Assembly (NCBI GenBank): GCA_024235415.1
Contig: JACKML010000001.1
Coordinates: forward strand, 421,570 to 485,569
DNA from: Chromatiaceae bacterium
GTDB lineage: Bacteria; Pseudomonadota; Gammaproteobacteria; Chromatiales; Chromatiaceae
Length of the DNA stretch: 64,000 bases
Reading direction: 5' to 3'
Shown here: piece after piece, positions 52,749 through 62,073 of the stretch
How positions within the stretch are numbered: position 1 is the first letter of the stretch
Layout of the letters: each line of letters begins with the position of its first letter
Program-made: the position numbers and the translations under genes
Notes under the pieces: generated by a model
Seen by the model: only the letters and a program-made list of their open reading frames with translations
What the model was told of the DNA's origin: nothing
Databases searched by the model: none

Positions 52749-53678
52749 TCAGATGGTAGTGGCGCCCTCCTTTGCAGACTGTGCCGCGCGCTGCATCGAC
52801 TCGCTGTCGAGAATGCGCTGAATCTTTTGTGCATACGCGGGGTCGGTGGCATATCCGGCTTCCTGCAAGGCGGAGAAATACGCCTTGGGATCGGTCGCCT
52901 GTGTCAATGCCTGCTGGTAGCGCGGATTGCGCTGCACGAACTCGACGTAGTCGGAGAAACTCTGTTCAAACGATGCATAGGCACGAAAATTTGCCCGCGT
53001 ATTCAATGCGACACCATCACGATATTCGAGCGTGCTGACCATCACCTTGTCACCCTGCCAGCGCGAGTCGGCCTTGATACCGAACAGGTTGTGACTGCTG
53101 TCGCCGGTACGATGCGCCATCACATGGCGGCCCCAGCCGGTCTCCAGAGCGGCCTGCGCAAGCAGCGCCTCCGGTGGCAGGTTGATCTTCGCGGCTGCCT
53201 CTTCGGCGATCGGCCACAAGGCATCGACAAAGGCGTCAGGTGTACCATCGAACGGTTGCTGCGCATCGCTGCTGCGCCGCGCTGCACTGACCGGATCTGT
53301 ACCGGCACCGGCATTCACAGGACGCGCAGTGATCGGCATACCCAGGTATTCCTCGGGTGACAGATCGCCGTATTGCGCCGATATGCCGCCACCGAGCTGG
53401 CGCTTGAGCACATCGGCCAGGCCGATACCCTGCTTCTGCGCCATGTTCACGGCGATCTGCTTGTCGTACATGTCGCGGTAGAACTCGGACTGCTTGCTGT
53501 CCATCAGACCGCCACCAAGACTGGCGTCACGCATGCTTTTCAGCATCATCTGCAGGAACAGCGACTCGAACTGGCGACTGACCTCGTCGAGCGCGGCATC
53601 CTGATCCTCGCGTGCACGCGCCCGCAGCGCCGCGAGTCCGGAAAAGTCGGTGTATACCTGTGCCGAATCGATGTTCAT
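52749..53678 (-). CDS. flgJ: Flagellar rod assembly protein/peptidoglycan hydrolase FlgJ
   Basis: The 309-residue protein keeps both FlgJ domains. The N-terminal rod-scaffold part is DEVSRQFESLFLQMMLKSMRDAS. The C-terminal glucosaminidase domain is LPPEALLAQAALETGWGRHVM with catalytic Glu, then FGIKADSRWQGDKV. It opens the peptidoglycan for rod growth in the periplasm. Having both domains is typical of beta/gammaproteobacteria. It lies 9 nt after flgI. Confidence 0.96.
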   Translation of the reverse strand: MNIDSAQVYTDFSGLAALRARAREDQDAALDEVSRQFESLFLQMMLKSMRDASLGGGLMDSKQSEFYRDMYDKQIAVNMAQKQGIGLADVLKRQLGGGISAQYGDLSPEEYLGMPITARPVNAGAGTDPVSAARRSSDAQQPFDGTPDAFVDALWPIAEEAAAKINLPPEALLAQAALETGWGRHVMAHRTGDSSHNLFGIKADSRWQGDKVMVSTLEYRDGVALNTRANFRAYASFEQSFSDYVEFVQRNPRYQQALTQATDPKAYFSALQEAGYATDPAYAQKIQRILDSESMQRAAQSAKEGATTI

Positions 53679-53687
53679 CGTGGGGCC

Positions 53688-54824
53688 TCAGATCACCACC
53701 AGGTCTGCCTTGAGTGCGCCGGCCTGCTTCAGGGCCTCGAGGATCGCGACCAGGTCGCTCGGGCCCGCGCCAACCTGGTTGACGGCGCGCACCACGGAAT
53801 CGAGCGTCACGCCCGGGCTGAACACGAACATGCGACGATCACCCGGCGCCTGGACCGCGACGTCCGATTGCGCGGTGGTTACCGTGCGCCCACCCGACAG
53901 CGGGTTGGGCTGCGACACCTGGTTGTTCTCACTGATCGTGACCACCAGGTTGCCATGCGATACCGCGGCCGGGCTGACCCGCACCGTGCTGTTGATTACC
54001 ACCGTGCCGGTACGCGAGTTGACGATCACCCGGGCCACCGACTCGGCCGGACTGACCTCGAGGTTCTCGATCATCGACACGAAACCGACTCGCTGACCGA
54101 TGTCCTTCGGTGCGTTGACCTTGACCGAGGTCGCATCCACCGCTGTTGCAGTACCACCACCAATCGCCTTGTTGATGGCATCGCTGACGCGCTGCACCGT
54201 GGTGAAATCACCATCCTTCAGATTGAGTGTCAGCATCGCGTCTTCGCCGAACGGCGTCGCCACACTGCGCTCGACAGTGGCACCGCCCGGCACGCGCCCG
54301 GAGCTCGGGATATTGATCGTGACCTTGGAGCCATCCGCCCCCTCGGCAGACAGGCCACCGACCACCAGGTTGCCCTGTGCGACCGCGTACACCTGGCCGT
54401 CGATGCCCTTGAGTGGCGTCATCAGCAGGGCGCCACCGCGCAGGCTCTTGGCATCACCGATCGACGATACCGTGACGTCGATCAGCTGCCCCGGCTTGGA
54501 GAACGGCGGCAGGTCGGCATGCACCGTCACCGCGGCGACGTTCTTCGGGTTCAGCGCGATGTTTGGCGGCACCACTATGCCCAGCTGGGTCAGCATGCTG
54601 CGCAGACTCTGCTGGGTAAACGGTGAAGAGTTGACCTTGTCGCCGCTGCCATCCAGTCCGACCACCAGGCCGTAGCCGAGCAGCTGGTTGCTGCGCACGC
54701 CCTGGATGACGGCCAGATCCTTGATGCGCTCGGCCTGCACCGGCATCGCCATGATGACCATCAGGGCACACAGACCCAATACGACGTGACGAAAGAGACT
54801 TGCCTGGAAGTTGCTGTTATTCAT
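53688..54824 (-). CDS. flgI: Flagellar P-ring protein FlgI
   Basis: The ATG at 54824 with GGTGAG just upstream is preferred over a GTG at 54833 that would add three residues. The signal peptide (HVVLGLCALMVIMAMPVQA) is followed by ERIKDLAVIQGVRSNQLLGYGLVVGLDGSGDK, the conserved FlgI start. PLKGIDGQVYAVAQGNLVVGG and the C-terminal GAGPSDLVAILEALKQAGALKADLVVI are also typical. It forms the periplasmic P ring around the rod. Confidence 0.97.
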   Translation of the reverse strand: MNNSNFQASLFRHVVLGLCALMVIMAMPVQAERIKDLAVIQGVRSNQLLGYGLVVGLDGSGDKVNSSPFTQQSLRSMLTQLGIVVPPNIALNPKNVAAVTVHADLPPFSKPGQLIDVTVSSIGDAKSLRGGALLMTPLKGIDGQVYAVAQGNLVVGGLSAEGADGSKVTINIPSSGRVPGGATVERSVATPFGEDAMLTLNLKDGDFTTVQRVSDAINKAIGGGTATAVDATSVKVNAPKDIGQRVGFVSMIENLEVSPAESVARVIVNSRTGTVVINSTVRVSPAAVSHGNLVVTISENNQVSQPNPLSGGRTVTTAQSDVAVQAPGDRRMFVFSPGVTLDSVVRAVNQVGAGPSDLVAILEALKQAGALKADLVVI

Positions 54825-54836
54825 GATGCTCACCGT

Positions 54837-55538
54837 TCAGAACGGCATCAGGGCGGAAATGAAGAACTTGGAAAGCCAGCCCATCGTCGACGCCATCGTG
54901 GTCTGACCGTCGCCCATATAGACCAGCGTGGCATCGGCAACACGGGTCGAATCGATTGTGTTGCGCAGATCGATGTCTTCGGGACGCACGATGCCGGACA
55001 CGCGGATATATTCATTGCCGCCGGTCAGGCCGATGCGCTTCTCGCCACGGACACGCATATAGCCGTTGGGCAGCACCTCGGTCACGACCACCGAAATCGA
55101 GCCGCTGAACTCGTTGTTCTGCGTGTTGTCGGCATCACCGGAGAAGCTGGCGCCCGACTCGAGGCTCTGCTCCAGGCCGGTGAACAGCTTGCCGAACACG
55201 GTCGGCGGCGTAACGCTGAGGCTGTTGCTCTTGGACACTGTTCCCGAGTTGGTGTGCTTGGCCTCGGTGTCCTCTACCAGGTTGACCAGCAGGATGTCGC
55301 CGACGCGGCGTGCGCGGACGTTCTCGAACCAGCTGCGCTCGAAACCGGCCTGATAGATCGAGCCATTGCCCTGCGGCACCGGCGGGATCGCGGACGGCGG
55401 GACCGCGGCGAACTCCGGGTCGCGCTTGGGCGCCGAGTTGCAGCCGGCGAGTAACGCGGCAGCAACGGCCAACAGCACGATCAGCGTGCACCGATGGCCT
55501 CGCCTGTTGTATGTGTTGTGACCTTGTGCGCTCATCAT
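54837..55538 (-). CDS. flgH: Flagellar L-ring lipoprotein FlgH
   Basis: A lipobox (LLAGC) follows the hydrophobic leader VLLAVAAALLAGC, so the mature N terminus is lipidated. NGSIYQAGFERSWFENVRARRVGDILLVNLVEDTEAKHTNSG and GEKRIGLTGGNEYIRVSGIVRPEDID are the conserved FlgH blocks. The 233-residue protein forms the outer-membrane L ring. An adjacent second ATG one codon later is an equal alternative start. Confidence 0.97.
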   Translation of the reverse strand: MMSAQGHNTYNRRGHRCTLIVLLAVAAALLAGCNSAPKRDPEFAAVPPSAIPPVPQGNGSIYQAGFERSWFENVRARRVGDILLVNLVEDTEAKHTNSGTVSKSNSLSVTPPTVFGKLFTGLEQSLESGASFSGDADNTQNNEFSGSISVVVTEVLPNGYMRVRGEKRIGLTGGNEYIRVSGIVRPEDIDLRNTIDSTRVADATLVYMGDGQTTMASTMGWLSKFFISALMPF

Positions 55539-55562
55539 CGCTTACCTGCCTGGGCCATCCGC

Positions 55563-56348
55563 TTAGAGCTGCTGGCTGACATAGGCCAGCATGTCGTCCG
55601 TGGTGGATATCGCCTTGCTGTTCATCTCGTAGGCGCGCTGTGTCTCGATCATGTTGACCAGTTCTTCGACCACGTTGACGTTTGAGCTCTCCAGCGAGCC
55701 CTGGATCAAGGTGCCGACACCATTGGTCCCAGGCGTATCGGTCTGCGGCGTGCCGCTGGCCGCCGATTCGCGGTACAGGTTGTCACCGATCGACTCCAGG
55801 CCGGTCGGGTTCACGAACTGCGCCAGCGTGATGTTGCCGATCTGCGTCGGGGCATTGTTGCCGGCGACCATTGCCGACACCGTGCCATCCGAGCCGACCG
55901 TGACGCTCAGGGTATTGGCCGGCACCGTGATCGCCGGCTCCAGCTGGTAGCCGTTCTGCGTCACCATCTGGCCAGAGGCGTCCAGACCGAACGAGCCGTC
56001 ACGGCTGTACACGATGCTGCCGTCCGGGTGGGTGATCTGAAAAAAGCCGTTGCCCTGCACCGCCAGATCGAAACTGTTGTTGGTCTGCACGATGTTGCCC
56101 TGGGTGTGCAGCTTCTGGGTGGCCACGGTGCGCACGCCGGTGCCCAGATACAGGCCCGATGGCAACGTGGTGTCCTCGGTCGAGTTGGCGCCCGCCTGGC
56201 GCACGTTCTGGTAGATCAGGTCCTCGAACACAGCGCGGTCACGCTTGAAGCCGGTCGTGTTGACGTTGGCCAGGTTGTTGGAGATGACCGACATACGCGT
56301 CTGCTCGGCATCGAGCCCGGTCTTGGCGATCCAAAGTGCTGGATACAT
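55563..56348 (-). CDS. flgG: Distal rod protein FlgG
   Basis: The 261-residue protein begins MYPALWIAKTGLDAEQTRMSVISNNLANVNTTGFKRDRAVFEDL and ends NVNVVEELVNMIETQRAYEMNSKAISTTDDMLAYVSQQL, the signatures of FlgG. The internal ARTLGTG-like region and TNNSFDLAVQGNGFFQI are conserved among rod and hook proteins. It forms the distal rod passing through the P and L rings. Confidence 0.98.
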   Translation of the reverse strand: MYPALWIAKTGLDAEQTRMSVISNNLANVNTTGFKRDRAVFEDLIYQNVRQAGANSTEDTTLPSGLYLGTGVRTVATQKLHTQGNIVQTNNSFDLAVQGNGFFQITHPDGSIVYSRDGSFGLDASGQMVTQNGYQLEPAITVPANTLSVTVGSDGTVSAMVAGNNAPTQIGNITLAQFVNPTGLESIGDNLYRESAASGTPQTDTPGTNGVGTLIQGSLESSNVNVVEELVNMIETQRAYEMNSKAISTTDDMLAYVSQQL

Positions 56349-56441
56349 GGTGGCAACCTCTGTTTTTTTGCGGCGGCCGCGCCGTGCGCGATGCCGTCGG
56401 ATGATTGACTCAGCTAAAGCGTTGCAAAACGCTTGCCAGAT

Positions 56442-57182
56442 TTAGACGGGGCGCACAATGCTGGCGGCGGCGCTGGCGCTTTCCTCGGCGGTCTTCATCA
56501 TCTTTACCTGCAGTTCGAAGCGGCGGGACAACTCGATCATGTCGACCATCTCGTTGACCACGTTGACGTTGCTCGACACCAGCGCACCGGACACCAGACG
56601 CTGATCAGGATCAGCCTCGGCCTCGCCGCCGCCCTTGAGGCGAAACAGACCGTCATCGCCTTTCTCCATCTCGCCGAACTGTGGTGCCACCAGCTTGATG
56701 CGGTCGATCACCGCCAGCTGTTCAGCGGTTGCACCTTGTGGCTTGATCGATACCGTGCCGTCGACGCCGATGTCGATCTTCTCGTACGGCGGGATCGCGA
56801 TCGGCCCGCCGTTGCCGAGGACCGGCAAGTTGTTGCCGGTGACCAGCAGGCCGTTCTCGTCGACCCGCAGGTCGCCGCGCCGGCTGTAGGCCTCGTTGCC
56901 GTCGGCCGCCTGCACGGCCAGCCAGCCGCCATCCTTCACCGCGACGTCGAGGTCGCGGCCGCTGTGTTGGAGGCTGCCGTGTTCGAAATTGGTCGCCGGA
57001 CGTTCGTCCATCGCGTACACGCGGGTCGGGTGACCGTTGCCGAATACCGGCATGCTGCGGAACTGGTTGAGGTCGGACAGAAAACCGGAGGTGTTGGCGT
57101 TGGCCAGGTTGTTGTTCGCGTTGGCCTGGGCCAGCAGGGTCTCTTTCGCCCCGCTCATCGCCACATAAAGCATTTTGTCCAT
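56442..57182 (-). CDS. flgF: Proximal rod protein FlgF
   Basis: The 246-residue protein begins MDKMLYVAMSGAKETLLAQANANNNLANANTSGF and ends VVNEMVDMIELSRRFELQVKMMKTAEE, typical of FlgF. Its SSNVNVV segment and the DVAVKDGGWLAVQA block are conserved. It sits between flgE and flgG as expected. A 93-nt gap to flgG contains no clear signal. Confidence 0.97.
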   Translation of the reverse strand: MDKMLYVAMSGAKETLLAQANANNNLANANTSGFLSDLNQFRSMPVFGNGHPTRVYAMDERPATNFEHGSLQHSGRDLDVAVKDGGWLAVQAADGNEAYSRRGDLRVDENGLLVTGNNLPVLGNGGPIAIPPYEKIDIGVDGTVSIKPQGATAEQLAVIDRIKLVAPQFGEMEKGDDGLFRLKGGGEAEADPDQRLVSGALVSSNVNVVNEMVDMIELSRRFELQVKMMKTAEESASAAASIVRPV

Positions 57183-57256
57183 GTTGACCTCCTCAAGGTC
57201 GGATGAATCGAGCGGTGGGGAACGGGGCGTCAGTCACCCCGCCCCCCTCACCCCAT

Positions 57257-57280
57257 CCCTCTCCCGCCAGCGGGAGAGGG
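57257..57280. repeat. Palindrome between flgF and flgE
   Basis: CCCTCTCCCGC and GCGGGAGAGGG form an 11-bp perfect stem with a 2-nt loop inside the flg operon. It belongs to the same CCCTCTCCC-type family as the palindromes near 42.05 kb. It may mark or stabilise the polycistronic mRNA. Confidence 0.65.
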
Positions 57281-57312
57281 GGATCAGGAGCGCGCTGTGC
57301 GCGACTTCCGCG

Positions 57313-58569
57313 TTAACGGATGTTGATGATCGTCTGGGTGACCGCGTCCGCAGTGGAGATCACCTCGGCGTTGGCCTGGAAGTTACGCTGCGCGGTGATC
57401 AGGTTGACCAGTTGTGCGGCAATATCCACGTTCGATGCCTCGAGCGCGCCGGACTGTATCTGGCCGAAACTGGAGGTACCTGCCTCACCGAGCTGCGGCG
57501 TGCCCGAGGCGAAGCTCTCCGCCCAGTTCGTGTCGCCGACCTGGCGAAGACCCTGCTGGTTATTGAACTTGGCCATGGCCACCTTGCCCAGCGCCGATGA
57601 CTGACCATTGGTATAGCGCGCAAACACCACACCCTCAGCATCGATGTCCACGCCGGCCAGACGTCCGGAGGTGAAGCCGTCCTGTGACAGGTTGTTGACG
57701 GCAAACGACGAGCCATACTGGGTGGTTCCGGTGAGATCGATGGTCAACGTCATGCTGGCCGCGCCGTTAGCCGGATCATAGGCTGCGGTATCCGCCGTCG
57801 TAGCCGCCACGCCATCAATTGTGGACAGCGCGCCGCTGGAGCTGAAGCTCAGTGCGAAAGGTGTCCCCACTGCCTGCCCGGCCGGCGGCACATTGGTGCC
57901 GTCGACGTACAGGTACTGGTCCCAGTCGTTGGGCGCGGCGCCTTTCACGTAATACATGGTGGAGGTATGCGCGTTGCCGAGCGAGTCGTAGACGGTGGTC
58001 GAGGTCGAGCGGTTGTAGCTGGTCGACACTGCGGGATCAAACGCGATGCCCGGGGTCGTGTCCGACGAGTTCAGATTCACCGCGACGCTCATCGTACCCG
58101 TGGCACTGGGTGCGCTCGGCGTAGTCGGCAGTTGCAGGTCCTGCAGCACACCGGTGTTGAACGTGGTGCTGCCACCGACACCGGCGGTTGCCTCGTAGAT
58201 CTGCAGACGATCGTTGCCGTTGTTGATCACGTAGCCGTTGCGATCGACACTGTAGGCGCCGGCGCGTGTGAAGGCCTGCGTGCCGTCCGGCGACTCCAGC
58301 ACGAAGAAGCCCTGACCGCTGATTGCGAGGTCGAGGTTGTTTGACGTGAAGTCGATCGATCCCTGGCTGAACTGTTGCGCGACCCGCGCCACGCGCACCC
58401 CCTGACCGGCCGCGTTGGCGGTGTCCTGGATCGCGTTGGCGAACAGGTCACCGAACTCGGTGCGCGACTCCTTGAAGCCGTTGGTACCCGAGTTCGCGAT
58501 GTTGTTGCCGGTCACTTCCAACTCGGTGGAGGCCGCGTTGAGTCCGCTGAGTGCGATACGAAAAGTCAT
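57313..58569 (-). CDS. flgE: Flagellar hook protein FlgE
   Basis: The 418-residue hook subunit begins MTFRIALSGLNAASTELEVTGNNIANSGTNGFKESRTEFGDLF and ends VNLITAQRNFQANAEVISTADAVTQTIINIR, the FlgE pattern. The variable middle contains the hook outer domain. It follows flgD by 15 nt and is separated from flgF by 130 nt holding the palindrome. Confidence 0.98.
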   Translation of the reverse strand: MTFRIALSGLNAASTELEVTGNNIANSGTNGFKESRTEFGDLFANAIQDTANAAGQGVRVARVAQQFSQGSIDFTSNNLDLAISGQGFFVLESPDGTQAFTRAGAYSVDRNGYVINNGNDRLQIYEATAGVGGSTTFNTGVLQDLQLPTTPSAPSATGTMSVAVNLNSSDTTPGIAFDPAVSTSYNRSTSTTVYDSLGNAHTSTMYYVKGAAPNDWDQYLYVDGTNVPPAGQAVGTPFALSFSSSGALSTIDGVAATTADTAAYDPANGAASMTLTIDLTGTTQYGSSFAVNNLSQDGFTSGRLAGVDIDAEGVVFARYTNGQSSALGKVAMAKFNNQQGLRQVGDTNWAESFASGTPQLGEAGTSSFGQIQSGALEASNVDIAAQLVNLITAQRNFQANAEVISTADAVTQTIINIR

Positions 58570-58584
58570 GTTGGCTTCTCCGGT

Positions 58585-59268
58585 TTAGTAGATCTGTTGC
58601 ACGTTGTTGAAGGCGATCGGGCCGAGACCCTCGAGATTCAGCGTAAGTCCGTTGCTGCCGTTGAGGTTCACGCTTTCGACCTTGGAGAACAGCTTGGTCT
58701 GCAGATCAACGGCGCGGTCGTTCTGCATCGCCTCGACCTGCAGGTTGTAGATTCCCGGCGGCGCATAGTTGCCGGCGTTGTCCATGCCGTCCCAGCTGAA
58801 GTCGAGCGCACCGGGGGCCGCCGATCCCAGCGGCATCTCGCGTACCAGCTGCCCCACCCCGTCGGTGACGCGCAGCGTGACCGCGGGGCTGCTCTGGTCG
58901 AGGGCGACCTGGCCGCGCAGGCTGCCGCCCGGCATCAGGTACCCGGCGTCCACCGGCGCGAGGATCTCGCGACCCACCAGCGAGCCGGCCTGCAGGGCCT
59001 GGCCCGAGGTGATCGAGCCGGCCAGCGAATCAAAGCTCTTGTTCAATTGCTCAAGCCCGGTGACTGAACCGAACTGCGCGATCTGGCTCAGGAAATCACC
59101 GTTCTCCATCGGCTTGAACGGATCCTGGTTGTTCAACTGCGTCACCATCAATTTGAGGAAGGTGTTGAGCCCCAGTTCGTTCGCGTTATTGGTACCGCGG
59201 CTCTGGGTGTCCGTCGCTGCCAAGCCGAGGCTGGAGAAAAGGTCCTGTTGAGTGCTGATGCTGCTCAT
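58585..59268 (-). CDS. flgD: Flagellar hook capping protein FlgD
   Basis: The 227-residue protein contains LGLNTFLKLMVTQLNNQDPFKPMENGDFLSQIAQFGSVTGLEQLN, the FlgD core. The C-terminal Ig-like part includes DFSWDGMDNAGNYAPPGIYNLQVEA. It caps the growing hook and is discarded when the hook is complete. It lies between flgC and flgE with 6-15 nt gaps. Confidence 0.97.
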   Translation of the reverse strand: MSSISTQQDLFSSLGLAATDTQSRGTNNANELGLNTFLKLMVTQLNNQDPFKPMENGDFLSQIAQFGSVTGLEQLNKSFDSLAGSITSGQALQAGSLVGREILAPVDAGYLMPGGSLRGQVALDQSSPAVTLRVTDGVGQLVREMPLGSAAPGALDFSWDGMDNAGNYAPPGIYNLQVEAMQNDRAVDLQTKLFSKVESVNLNGSNGLTLNLEGLGPIAFNNVQQIY

Positions 59269-59274
59269 GGTTCA

Positions 59275-59688
59275 TTACCTCCCGATATTGATGGTGGCGC
59301 TGAGCATCTGGCGCGTCGCGTTCACCACCTCGACGTTGTTCTGGTAGGCGCGTGAGGCCGAGATCATGTTGGCCATCTCTTCGACCACGCTGACATTGGG
59401 TCGGTAGATGTAGCCGTCCTTGTCCGCCAGCGCGTGCTGCGGCGCGTATTCGCGCACCAGCGGCGCCTGGCTCTCCACCACGCCGGCCATCTGCACGCCG
59501 ACCGCCGGACTGCGCAGATTGGCCTGGTCGAGCACTGCCTTGAAAACCGGTTGCCGGGCCTTGTATGTCTCCTCGATGCTGCTGGACACCGCATCGACGT
59601 TGGCGAGGTTGCTGGCCACGACGTTCATGCGCAGGTTCTGCGCATTCATGCCGGAGCCGGCGATGTCGAAGATCTTGAAGCTACTCAT
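59275..59688 (-). CDS. flgC: Proximal rod protein FlgC
   Basis: The 137-residue protein begins MSSFKIFDIAGSGMNAQNLRMNVVASNLANVDA and ends PNVSVVEEMANMISASRAYQNNVEVVNATRQMLSATINI, typical of FlgC. Its start overlaps the flgB stop by one nucleotide, so translation is coupled. Confidence 0.98.
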   Translation of the reverse strand: MSSFKIFDIAGSGMNAQNLRMNVVASNLANVDAVSSSIEETYKARQPVFKAVLDQANLRSPAVGVQMAGVVESQAPLVREYAPQHALADKDGYIYRPNVSVVEEMANMISASRAYQNNVEVVNATRQMLSATINIGR

Positions 59689-60080
59689 CAGCCGTTACCT
59701 TTTATCGCGAGCATGAGGCCCTTGATGCGTCCGTCGAGAAACCTCAGGCTGGCCTGGTATCGCATCGCATTGGCACTGAATTCGGTCTGTTCACGTTCGA
59801 CCTCGACGGTATTGCCGTCGAGCGAGGGCTGCTGCGGTATGCGGTAGCCCATCTGGGTCGACGCCACTACCGACCGGTCGGTCTTGATATGGCCGCTGTG
59901 GGTCGATGCCAGTCGCACCGGTGGTTGCATTTCCTTGCGCAGCATCGCCTCGAAATCGAAGTCGCGTGCCTTGTATCCAGGGGTGTCGGCATTGGCCAGG
60001 TTCGAGGCCAGCACCTCGGAGCGCCTGGCGCGCAGGCGCAGTGCCTCTTCGTGGATGCCGAAAACGTCGTCGAGCTTCAT
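59688..60080 (-). CDS. flgB: Proximal rod protein FlgB
   Basis: The ATG at 60080 gives MKLDDVFGIHEEALRLRARRSEVLASNLANADTPGYKARDFDF, the standard FlgB start. An in-frame ATG 8 codons upstream would lie close to the sigma-54 transcription start and is not used here. The protein has 130 residues and ends in the shared rod-protein C-terminal helix (MRYQASLRFLDGRIKGLMLAI). It is the first gene of the long rod/hook operon. Confidence 0.96.
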   Translation of the reverse strand: MKLDDVFGIHEEALRLRARRSEVLASNLANADTPGYKARDFDFEAMLRKEMQPPVRLASTHSGHIKTDRSVVASTQMGYRIPQQPSLDGNTVEVEREQTEFSANAMRYQASLRFLDGRIKGLMLAIKGNG

Positions 60081-60117
60081 CGTGCTGCCCTCTGCACAAA
60101 CCATTCGCGTGTTTCAC

Positions 60118-60134
60118 AGCAGGAGCCGTGCCAA
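60118..60134 (-). promoter_or_regulatory. Sigma-54 promoter of flgB operon
   Basis: The minus strand reads TTGGCACGGCTCCTGCT, with GG and GC exactly 10 nt apart and close to the consensus TTGGCACG-N4-TTGCT. The expected start of transcription is about 27 nt before the flgB ATG. Confidence 0.85.
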
Positions 60135-60234
60135 AACCCGCTTTGACTGTCAGATCAGCAGCTTATCGAGGGAACAAAGGGTAATGCCGGGGCTCGGCGG
60201 CAAGGGCTTGCCGCGACCGGCGGCAAGCGGAAGG

Positions 60235-61089
60235 TCAGGTGCGGACGCGATACACCAGGCCGCCAGCGAGGTTGCGCATCTCGAACAGGTCTTCGTGCCC
60301 GCTCATCGATTCGGTCGAACCGAGAAACAGGTGGCCACCGGGACTGAGGCTGCGCGCGATGCGCGAGACGATGTCACGCTTGCGTTCCTGGGAGAAGTAG
60401 ATCAGCACGTTGCGACAGAACACCACGTCGAACTTGCCGAGCCCGTCGAACGGCTTGAGCAGGTTGAACACCCGGAAGCTGATGCCCTTGCGGTACTGCG
60501 GCAGCACCTCGATACAGCCACCCTGCTCCTTGAAATAGCGACGTCGCTGGTCGTCGCTGAGACCACGACCGGCAGCCACCCCGCAATAACTCGCCCCCTG
60601 CGCTTCCTGCAGGGCGGTCGGCGAGATGTCAGTGCCGATGATCTCGTAGTTGAGGGTGCGCGCGACGCGGCCGTTCTGCATTGCATCCTGCAGGCAGATC
60701 GCCGTGGTGTAGGCCTCCTGCCCGGTGGATGCCGCCGCCGACCAGACACGCAGGCGGCTGGGTTTGCTCTCGGCCAGCACCCCATCGATGAGGATGCGGA
60801 AATGCGCCATATCGCGAAACCAGAAGGTCTCGTTGGTGGTCATCGCGTCGACCACGGCGGTCTGCAGGCGCGTGCCGCCGAACTCGGCCAGCTTGGCCAC
60901 CAGCTCCGAATAGCCGCTCAGACCGAAGGTCGGCAACAGGCGGCCGAGTCGGCTGACGACCAGGTATTCCTTGCCGGCACCCAGTCGGATACCCGCCTGG
61001 CTCTCGAGGAACTCGTGGATCGCCTTGTACTCGATCGGTGTCAGCGTCTTGGCGACCATTCCCTGTATGACCTCCGCGTTGCGGCTCAA
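60235..61089 (-). CDS. cheR: Chemotaxis protein methyltransferase CheR
   Basis: The 284-residue protein has the N-terminal CheR helical domain (LTPIEYKAIHEFLESQAGIRLGAGKEYLV). The SAM-binding methyltransferase domain follows: RVWSAAASTGQEAYTTAICLQ, YEIIGTDISPTALQEAQ and FDVVFCRNVLIYFSQE. It methylates glutamates of chemoreceptors using S-adenosylmethionine. It follows cheV with a 4-nt gap and precedes the flgB promoter. Confidence 0.97.
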   Translation of the reverse strand: MSRNAEVIQGMVAKTLTPIEYKAIHEFLESQAGIRLGAGKEYLVVSRLGRLLPTFGLSGYSELVAKLAEFGGTRLQTAVVDAMTTNETFWFRDMAHFRILIDGVLAESKPSRLRVWSAAASTGQEAYTTAICLQDAMQNGRVARTLNYEIIGTDISPTALQEAQGASYCGVAAGRGLSDDQRRRYFKEQGGCIEVLPQYRKGISFRVFNLLKPFDGLGKFDVVFCRNVLIYFSQERKRDIVSRIARSLSPGGHLFLGSTESMSGHEDLFEMRNLAGGLVYRVRT

Positions 61090-61093
61090 GCGA

Positions 61094-62035
61094 TCACGAC
61101 TGCACTTGGCGTTCTTCAGCGTGCTGCCGCAGGTGCTCCTGCACCATCATTGCCAGCGTATCGGGCTCCCACTTGGGCAGGAAATCGTTGGCGCCGACCT
61201 TCTCCACCATACTTTTGTTGAAGACCCCGCTCAGCGAGGTGTGAAGGATCACGTGCAGGTGATTGAGTTGCGGATGCTCGCGGATTGCCTTGGTCAACGA
61301 ATAGCCGTCCATGCGTGGCATCTCGACATCCGAGATGATCAGCGCCAGCCAGTTCTCGACGTCCCGGCCCTCGGCCAGCCATGCCTTGAGCTGGTCATAT
61401 GCCTGCTTGCCGTCGTTCGCCGTCGTGTACTCGACGCCCATCTGGTCCAGCACACGGGTGACCTGTTTACGGGCCACGCTGGAGTCATCGACCATCAGTA
61501 CATGCTGTGGCAGGTCGTGCTGGCGTTCCTGGATGATCCCTTCCGAAACGTCGTCCTGGCCGCCGATCACCTCTTTCAGGACCTTTTCCACGTCGATGAT
61601 CTCGACCAGCTCGTTGTCGACCTGGGTGACGGCGGTCATATAGGTGCCCTGCGCGGCGCCCTTCGGCGGCGGCAGGATTTCTTCCCAGTTCATGTTGACG
61701 ATGCGGTCCACCGAGTCGACCAGGAAGCCCTGCACCTTGCGGTTGTACTCGGTGACGATGACGAAACGGTCGCGTGGATCGCCAAGCGCGGGCGCCCCGA
61801 TTGCCATCGCGAGATCCATGATCGCGATCGTCTTGCCACGCATATTGGCGATACCGAGCACCACCGGATGCGACTGCGGCACCACGGTGAGCGGCGGGCA
61901 CTGGATGACTTCCTGCACCTTGAATACGTTGATGCCGAAGCGCTGGCGACCGCCGAGGCGGAACAACAGGAGTTCGAGCCGGTTGTGGCCCGCCAGTTTG
62001 GTGCGCATATCGACGCCGTCGAGTACTCCCGCCAT
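61094..62035 (-). CDS. cheV: Chemotaxis scaffold-receiver protein CheV
   Basis: The ATG at 62035 gives MAGVLDGVDMRTKLAGHNRLELLLFRLGG, the canonical CheV start, with GGAG 6 nt upstream. An upstream in-frame ATG would add 25 poorly conserved residues. A CheW-like domain (FGINVFKVQEVIQCPPLTVVPQSHPVVLGIANMRGK) is followed by a receiver domain with the acceptor Asp in LIISDVEMPRMDGYS. It couples receptors to CheA and fine-tunes adaptation. It is divergent from flgA. Confidence 0.96.
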   Translation of the reverse strand: MAGVLDGVDMRTKLAGHNRLELLLFRLGGRQRFGINVFKVQEVIQCPPLTVVPQSHPVVLGIANMRGKTIAIMDLAMAIGAPALGDPRDRFVIVTEYNRKVQGFLVDSVDRIVNMNWEEILPPPKGAAQGTYMTAVTQVDNELVEIIDVEKVLKEVIGGQDDVSEGIIQERQHDLPQHVLMVDDSSVARKQVTRVLDQMGVEYTTANDGKQAYDQLKAWLAEGRDVENWLALIISDVEMPRMDGYSLTKAIREHPQLNHLHVILHTSLSGVFNKSMVEKVGANDFLPKWEPDTLAMMVQEHLRQHAEERQVQS

Positions 62036-62073
62036 CTGTATCTCCGTGATCCGATGATCCTGTGATGCATGGC

